DNA of 64,000 bases. It comes from Tubulanus polymorphus (taxonomy: Eukaryota > Nemertea > Palaeonemertea > Tubulaniformes > Tubulanidae). This document shows, piece by piece, positions 56,820 through 64,000 of the stretch. The DNA is taken from the NCBI RefSeq assembly GCF_964204645.1, contig NC_134030.1, positions 5,020,278 to 5,084,277 of the forward strand. The letters are read 5' to 3'. Both the position numbers and the translations under genes were made by a program. A model generated the notes under the pieces. It was not told where the DNA came from, ran no database searches, and saw only the letters and a program-made list of their open reading frames with translations. Within the stretch, counting starts at the first letter, position 1. Each line of letters opens with the position of its first letter.

Positions 56820-59419
56820 AGTTATCCTTAATTAATTGATCAAACTTGTTAATTAGTCAAACTTTATAACCTACTGTTGAATAAAAAATCCTCTCCTAGG
56901 CTGGAGGAGGATTGCAAGAACTAATTCATCTAAATTCAAAAACAGTTCTGCGAACCGAATGGGACAGACTTGTTCCTACCAAGAAACAGGAATGAAATGA
57001 TGTGGCCTCAGACTGCAGGACATTAGAGGGGAAGGAAAAGAATATGCAATGGAATTTAGTTTCATTGTGGCATCATTTTGACCGACTGAGTGGTTGAAAG
57101 GTTTGAAATGAATCTGTGTCAATCCTTTCAATTGTAGGGGTTTTCAGAGGGGATTCATTCCGATACAGTGAAATAATAACCCTGTGCGCCCTGTCATAAA
57201 AACCTAACTCAAACCCTGAATGTAAACCACATCCGTTGTTGAGTGCAATGCTATCAATTTATTGCATTCCGTAAAGTTGCTTTTCAGAAGGTTTTGTTAT
57301 TGCAACGATGAAGAATGATACAGAACGATATGTGATGAAAAATATACGTGAAAAGACGTAATTTCAATCATCGAAACATCTTTAAGTGTAATGAATAATC
57401 ATCATCAAACACTGACAGGGTGGTAGCTTCTCTTATTTATAGATTTCAAACATTTGATTCTTAAAATCAAGGGATGGAAAATCCATGAATGTATCACACT
57501 CAGATAAATCATCACATCCCTTTAGTTATCTCTATGTTTTAGTACCCGATTTGGCCAATGTACGTGGTCAATTGGATAATTCGTCACTTCTTTCAGTCCT
57601 CAGACAGACAAGTTATCACAGGTTGACTGTATTGATATTGTGATGGAGACTCATTTCATCCGCATATGTTCGTGACAAATTAAAGGTTCCTATCATCTGA
57701 TGAGTACAAAACTTGACCGTAATCTGACCACTTGACCAGTTAGACTTTATTTTTTCAATACCTGCAGGTGAATAATGGCCTCGGTGAACCTGAACCGGAT
57801 GATAGGGAAATAATATGTTTTAAGAGTCCGTAGGCTATCAACACAAAACCTGTAGGTATAAGTGGTTGTGTTTGATGTTAAAGAGGGATGACCCCAGGGA
57901 TAGATGGATAAGGGGATGGTCAAAAAGCAGCAGAATCAAATTACACGCTAGATTTCATTAAAGAAATTTGAAGATTGTTCCGGGTTCCATTAGCTTAGCC
58001 GGGCTGAGGTAGGAATATAAACGTAAAAAAAGGTCGGTTGAAAACATACGAATACGTGCGAAATAGAGAAACAATGTATCAACCATAATAAATTAATGCT
58101 AACCAAACTAAACCTTCCAACTGAGTCTCAGACGTATTGTTTTCATCTCTGATCAAAGGTCACTTATTATTGAATTTATTCGGGAATGCAAGGACATGAA
58201 CCGCATTCTTAAGAATGTATATATCATTCCTTTAGAGTAGGCATGAATAAACCCCAAAATTTGCCTTTTTACCAAAAATATTCACAACCAAACGAACGAT
58301 TCAATATGAGAAATGTTTAAAATCATTGAAGTTTCTTAACCAGAACTTTTTCATTCATGCAGAATTTATCACTGAAAATAGTTGGTTTCATCATTTACTT
58401 ACTTAAAATTATGCGGAGTAATCCAATTTTCGATGCAAACTTTTGGAATCAATCGATTGAAGATATATTCCTCTTTATGCGGGAAAATATATGCCATTCC
58501 AGATGAAATATGTCCAAGTAAGAGGTTCAGAATTTTACACTTGTATGGGGTCTGAGTAGTTAAGGGTGACTGGACTGAAACCATGTCACTATTTTCACTG
58601 TGATACTAATGGAAAACTAACACCTGAATCAATGTATAGATTTAAATAAATTCAATTCCTCATCCATATAGCACACATAATAACGTACGTAATTTCCTGT
58701 TATCCCAAGCTTGATAATTACTCGATCGATTTCTCGCATTACGTAACACCCCGAATTCATCACAATGAAATATGTGAAACCCAGAGAATGTTACAAATCA
58801 GAAAACCCTGCCGATGAGATATACCTCTAATTAAACACCCATCTCATACAACGTTAATCTATGAATCAATTGTGTTCACGAATCAAAGCAAAATTTAGCC
58901 CTTGCTCAATTGAGCTTCTTCAATCTCGTCTGATGATTTTCCGAAGGCACACAATACATAGACACGGGTTGCTTCCTATTGTTACCGATTTCTCCTGTCG
59001 TCCGTGTTGACTTAAATACTAGAGAGATAATATTTTCAATCGGTTGTATTTGTCACATCAGTCGCCGGATTGTTATCGTGTAGAGTGGTCACGCTCTGAT
59101 TCTTTCGAAAAAGAATGCAATACATAGGAAATCGTAAATCGAGGTTCCCGTCTTCATCAATATTTCTCAGAATCTTCAATATATTTCGATGACTCTTCAG
59201 AAGAGGAAACACAATAATATAGTGAAGAGTGATGTGTACTCAATAGTTAAACGATTCAATTTAAATATCTTTCAAAGTATTTCGTATGTTAAAAGTCTGT
59301 TTAGACCGGATGGGACTATAAAGTTAAAGACCTCTACATTTGACATAAGTCAAAAGAGAATCCATCAAATTTAATCAATTTGGATTCTTATCAGATGAAA
59401 TATGATAACCATCATTTCG

Positions 59420-59710
59420 ATGCCATTACAGGGTGGCCTCTTTTATTTGACTTTTCCCCTGATATTCCCTGACATGTACGTTGCTTTCCCTGGCTTCATT
59501 TGGTTAGAATCCAATTGATTAACACGGTCAATACGTAAAACATAGTCAGGGAAACTGTTTGATGATCTAGAAATTTCAACAAATTTCTCCTCTGCCTTTT
59601 CCCTGATTTACAGCTTTTTTTAAACGAAATTCCCTGATTTCTCTTTTGAAAATAAAATTCCCTGACTTTTCCAGGTAGATGCCCATCACCCTGCATTAGC
59701 ATCTTGGAAA
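59420..59710 (-). repeat. Dispersed repeat (family D), inverted copy
   Basis: Repeated AATTCCCTGATTT, TTCCCTGACTTTTCC and CCCTGATATTCCCTGA motifs are the complement of TCAGGGAA motifs in the intronic copies. Bounded by ACAGGGTGGCC on the left and CATCACCCTGCA on the right. Confidence 0.55.
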
Positions 59711-60048
59711 TAAGTGAACACAACCATCAGAAAATCTAGTAAAAACCCTGGCAAACGACGAAGAACATAATGAGCAGCCATCTTTACTCACAAAGTGGAA
59801 GCCATTTCAATATAATTGAGTTGAAAATAGTGCAGAAAATATCGAATCTCGAAATAGTGCAGAATGCAAAATGATGGAAACCATACATACCAGATAATCC
59901 TCTAACAGCTACTACTTATCAGTAACTTTCTGAAATTAGTCCGATCTGATAATCCAAACTGATTTAATCAGTGCAGCGAAATTCCCGTGAGTGTACTATA
60001 CTGGTCCATACTATTAAAATAAAGGGTGGATTTTTTTCCCAGAAAATG

Positions 60049-60084
60049 TCGCTCTCTTTCTCTGACTCTCTCCCTCTCTCTTTA
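60049..60084 (+). repeat. CT-rich microsatellite
   Basis: An imperfect (CT)n/(TC)n run in the region upstream of GLI. Confidence 0.8.
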
Positions 60085-63000
60085 CCACCAGAGTGTTTGT
60101 ATTTGTTGATGTAAACTTTGTTCTTCAGACCTACATGGCCCAGGCTGTATTCGCAGAAATAAACTTACTTCCAAAGATGATTCCTGATTTATTTACATAT
60201 CTACTGGTGTTTATTGCAGCTCGACATATTTATTCCATATGCAGCCAGGGTCGTGTCTCCTCTGAGGAGGTCGCGATGGCGATCCAATTCCCGAGGTCAG
60301 TGGGGTCAGTCACCTGCCGTTGCTACTCAACTGTTTCACCACGAGTAGCAGTTGAGGTAGCAACAGAAAAGACACAAAATATTTCCCCGAGAATTTCAGG
60401 AATTTTGAATTTTCGAGGTAAAGTTTATCGTTTAAACCGAGAATCTTTCGCATCAGTCACGAAAAACATTTTTTGCAAATTTGATTTCGGTTTATTTCGA
60501 AGAATGAAAAATGATGTTATTGCTCTGCGTATCGCGGAACAATAATTATCGCGATGGGTTTTGTTTTTTCGTCATCGGTGTTTGCAGTCAGATTGTCGTC
60601 GCAATAACCACTCATCCCGATGTAGTATACGCCATTATAGAGAAGTTTTTAATCATATGCGTAAGATCACCGATCGGCTTTTGATTTTGATTGGGCATCC
60701 CGTTACCCGTTTCCGAAAAAAACTGATAAGCTCCGAATTGACAGAATTCCAGTAAATCACGGGTGATTTGAGGTAACCTCCGATGCGCATGCACACTCTG
60801 ATTTACTTACAATAATTAATTCACCTTCGGCTTGATTATAATGTTATGCACGATCACAATACCGAAACATGGTGATCGTCTTTAATAGCTCATTATTAAT
60901 CGGCGAATAATTCCGCGATTTGAAATGTCATGTTTCATCCGAGAATGATCGACAGATTAGCACAAAATTCTCTTTGTTAATTTCCCATAAAACAAATGTT
61001 TATCTTGTTTTTCATGGCATCGAAATCACATAAATATTACACCAGCTTACAGCGAAATTATGCCTGATTTTTTACTCGTATTTTAGCGGATGAAAAACAT
61101 CAGATTCGGGCTCCTTCGCGGTCGGGTGAATTGAATTTCATCGAAATAAGATCCTCAGATTCAGTCCCGAAGGCACAGGTTTTCCTAAAGGTTTCCAAAG
61201 GTTTTCCCTATACTGAAAACGATACCAGGCGACCTCCAAAATTGTGAAACTAATAACTATTTTCCGAACATATTTTCATGCTATGTTTTCATCCAATCCG
61301 TACAATCGAGTTTTTCTCGTATCCATAAAATAACAACAAAAGCGAGATATCAGTTTTCAGGAATCAGTATAGATCTAGCCGACTAGTCCTATCACAAGTG
61401 GTCTTATGTACGTCGATTAGAAATTCGCTACCGAATAATTCACCTCTCGCTTTTTTTCCGATGACAATAATACGTTCATCGAAACGCACTTCAAAGAACG
61501 CATCGAACTTCGGTAATATTTGACGTTTTGTCCGTCGAACAAACGCAATGATTTTATCAAGAATTCGACGAGTGAAGCATCGTAGAAATCTCAAGTCGTG
61601 GTCATATTATATACGCATATTCATAACATATATACAATCAAACTGTCAATCCATTCGAAAGGCTCCACCTTAACGGAATAATTTAGACAAAATTACGGTA
61701 ATTCGCAGCATTTATAGAAACTAATAGAAACGTCGAGAAAGTGCGGCAGCAAAATGTTATACTTCAATAAATCCGATAGAATTTTTCGACGCGGATTTCA
61801 CACGAGATTCAAGTACAATCCTTCCGACGTATTGACGTTCAGTCATAGACCGAGGAAGTTCTTATCCGTTCACAAAAATCAAATCTCATAAAATGCGGAG
61901 AACGTTGTCACACGACTGGACCGCGCTCGCGATCATCGTCGACATCTTCAAAATGCAAAGTCTAAATGTGTTTTGCGGGAGTTTTCTAAGAACATGTGGA
62001 GCTCTGCAGTGGACCGATGTATGTTGAACAGAAGTGCCTATATCGAATATAGAGGGAAAGATGCAACTTGGCTGTACATTACAACTTGGGTGGTCTCTAC
62101 CTCACAAGTAGGCAGATCGCTACAGTGAATAGAATCTTCGGAAATTTCGTTTATTCCTGTATTGTTCGGCGTTGATTTGAATAATGACTTTGTATAATCG
62201 GCTTCAATACCGAAGTGAAGACTCCGTATTGAGAGAAAAATGACTCGACATTGAGTCGTTTAAACGGGGAGGTTACACGACGATGACGGAATCATCGCAT
62301 CCACGATTCATCGCGTCCTCACGTCCTCGATGAGGCATCGGTTTGAAACACCGCCATCACGCGGTCGTTACATTATCATAATAAACATCGTGACACACAA
62401 TGTCGTAGTCACAATATTAGTTCTTTATCGAGCGCCAAAAAACTTGATACCTTCACGAACTGAGTACGTGAAAAAATGTACATAGATAGATGGGGAAAAA
62501 TTATGTGTTACTTTTTAAATTCTCTTTTCATTCGCATCTGTAGCTATGTAGATATCCACAAAAAATTCAAATATTTCGAAAGGTTTTCTTTATGATTGTT
62601 ACATCCTTGCCTCAGTACTAAAAGGTTATCATTTTGTGACGATAGATATTCAGTGTGATATCAGAAAGATCTTCATTTGTATAGTAAATAATATGCAATA
62701 ATTTCAAATTTTAAGCTCTACTAAATCGGAGCCATGCTGTGTCAAAGAGAATTCATTGAAATAATGGTGTCAGGCTTTACATGTTGCAGGGTAACCTTTT
62801 TAAAGAGTTTACAAGTCCATAGCCAGTCATTGGGATGGTGGATTTTTTGTAATGTGCACACACTAAAGGCATGCAGTTTTAGTCAGGGGTTCTGGGGAGT
62901 GCTCCCCTTGATAATCTTATGCAAATTAGATGCGATTTGGAGTGAAAACGGAAGGAACTTTTGCTTCATTTTGCAGGCAGCAATTGAGTGTTAATGGGTG

Positions 63001-64000
63001 ACAGATACAGGATGTGTCAATGGGGTCCGGACCCCGCTCAAATCTTAAAATTCCATCCTCAAAAATTGAGGATGCAATATTTTCTGAAAGATCAAAATCT
63101 AGGTTGAAAAACTGAAAATATCAAATTTTGTTGCGGCAATCATTCGAGAAGATCTAAAAAAGACTTGTGTTTATGGAACACAGATTACATTAAACTACAG
63201 AGAAGCTTGCCCAGTGGACACCTCCCTCTCCATTGGCCCTGGATCCGCCCTGGGGGTCAGTGGGTTAAAATACAAGAAATAGAGATCAAAGAGTCGAATT
63301 GTGGTTTTCTACTATGATGAGAATGACATTTCATACAAACACAAGTGAACCACTGGCGCCAAAATAACTAATATATCAATCTTCTGTTTATGTAAACTTT
63401 TGATGACAATCTTTCACCTAATTTGAGAACAAACAAACCATTGTTTTATCATTTTTTTTCAAGTACCTATCCGACACTACTTTCAGGCCTATATAGTACA
63501 TAGTACTAACATCAAAGGTATTCATTCGCGTGTTCTTAGATGCGAATCTGTCAGAATATATACACGTTTCAACTGTTGTTCAACACGGTTGAAAAAGATT
63601 GATCCATTTATTGGACACTGTCACCGTCATTTATGTTACCTTTATTAGAACTCATTAATTATGTAATGATGAATTAACAGCGAGGTGTAAAAGTCTTCAC
63701 GCTAATCAACTCAGTCTAATCGAATCTGTCAAATAATATTTACGCGCGGAGCCGATGTTCTGTTTTGTGAGGGTGGTGAAGGAAGTTATACATATTTCCC
63801 TCCAAGTCTCCAACTGACTCCTCCTGTTCTTGGATTTTTAAAAAAGATTTTAGTACTACGTATATACAATAGGGGGCAATGCTATCAGAGAAGAATCATT
63901 TGATGTGTGTCGCTATGGATGCCAGGTTTGGAGATATGAAAATCTTGATTTAGAGCATAGAATCTCAAGTCATAGTGTCCTAAGATTTTAATGAAAGCGA

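Larger units (their letters stand above)
55090..64000. other. Upstream region of GLI, no gene recognised
   Basis: About 9 kb to the window end. It probably contains GLI 5'UTR exons and regulatory DNA, since GLI genes often have distant upstream exons. Visible elements are a perfect-ended foldback (56692-56819), an inverted family D copy (59420-59710) and a CT-rich microsatellite (about 60049-60084). Open frames, including 60093-60545 and 61364-61594, match nothing I know. Confidence 0.5.

Noticed and set aside
58399-58584. Possible exon with a good minus-strand donor upstream of GLI
   Set aside because: A donor-like GTAAGT follows it, but there is no conserved protein and no link in phase to GLI exon 1; at best a noncoding 5' exon.
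60093-60545. 150-residue open frame as a gene
   Set aside because: No recognisable domain, no conserved splice context, and it follows a CT microsatellite; probably chance.
61364-61594. 76-residue minus-strand open frame upstream of GLI
   Set aside because: Basic composition but no known motif and no supporting exon signals.

Overview
The window is animal nuclear DNA: AT-rich, with short multi-exon genes on both strands, GT-AG introns of mostly 0.2-3 kb, and many short inverted-repeat elements in introns and spacers. Every recognisable gene is a conserved animal gene. Intron density, gene content and the foldback elements suggest a spiralian, possibly a mollusc, but this is inference and species-level identification is not possible. 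No operons, CRISPR arrays or viral or plasmid genes were seen. Exon boundaries were worked out by hand from splice signals, reading-frame phase and family resemblance, so they are models.

Layout, left to right: a LIM/nebulin-repeat LASP gene (minus, running off the left edge); RPL23 (plus), head to head with it; selenoprotein O (minus, tail to tail with RPL23), with a UGA selenocysteine codon three codons before the final stop and a convincing SECIS element in the 3'UTR; a pterin-4a-carbinolamine dehydratase (plus); a large Gln-rich Jhy-like protein (minus) whose first coding intron holds an intronless seven-transmembrane receptor on the opposite strand; Cullin-1 (plus, 19 coding exons, complete); a ZIP zinc transporter of the ZIP4/ZIP12 type (plus, 14 exons); and a GLI/Ci zinc-finger transcription factor (minus, 16 coding exons, complete). 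About 9 kb upstream of GLI contains no gene I recognise.

The genes do not form one pathway. Two functional links are known rather than visible here: Cullin-1 SCF complexes (with Slimb/beta-TrCP) process GLI/Ci in Hedgehog signalling, and Jhy proteins are linked to motile cilia. The clustering is probably chance.

Points most worth a second look: the SELENOO Sec/SECIS pair with loss of the usual CxxU cysteine; a candidate U12-type first intron in CUL1; a GC-AG intron in PCBD; the nested antisense GPCR with degenerate motifs; a basic cleavage-like site inside the His-rich arm of the ZIP protein; and several families of foldback or TIR elements, one with a 5-bp target-site duplication. I did not find a clearly new biological system.
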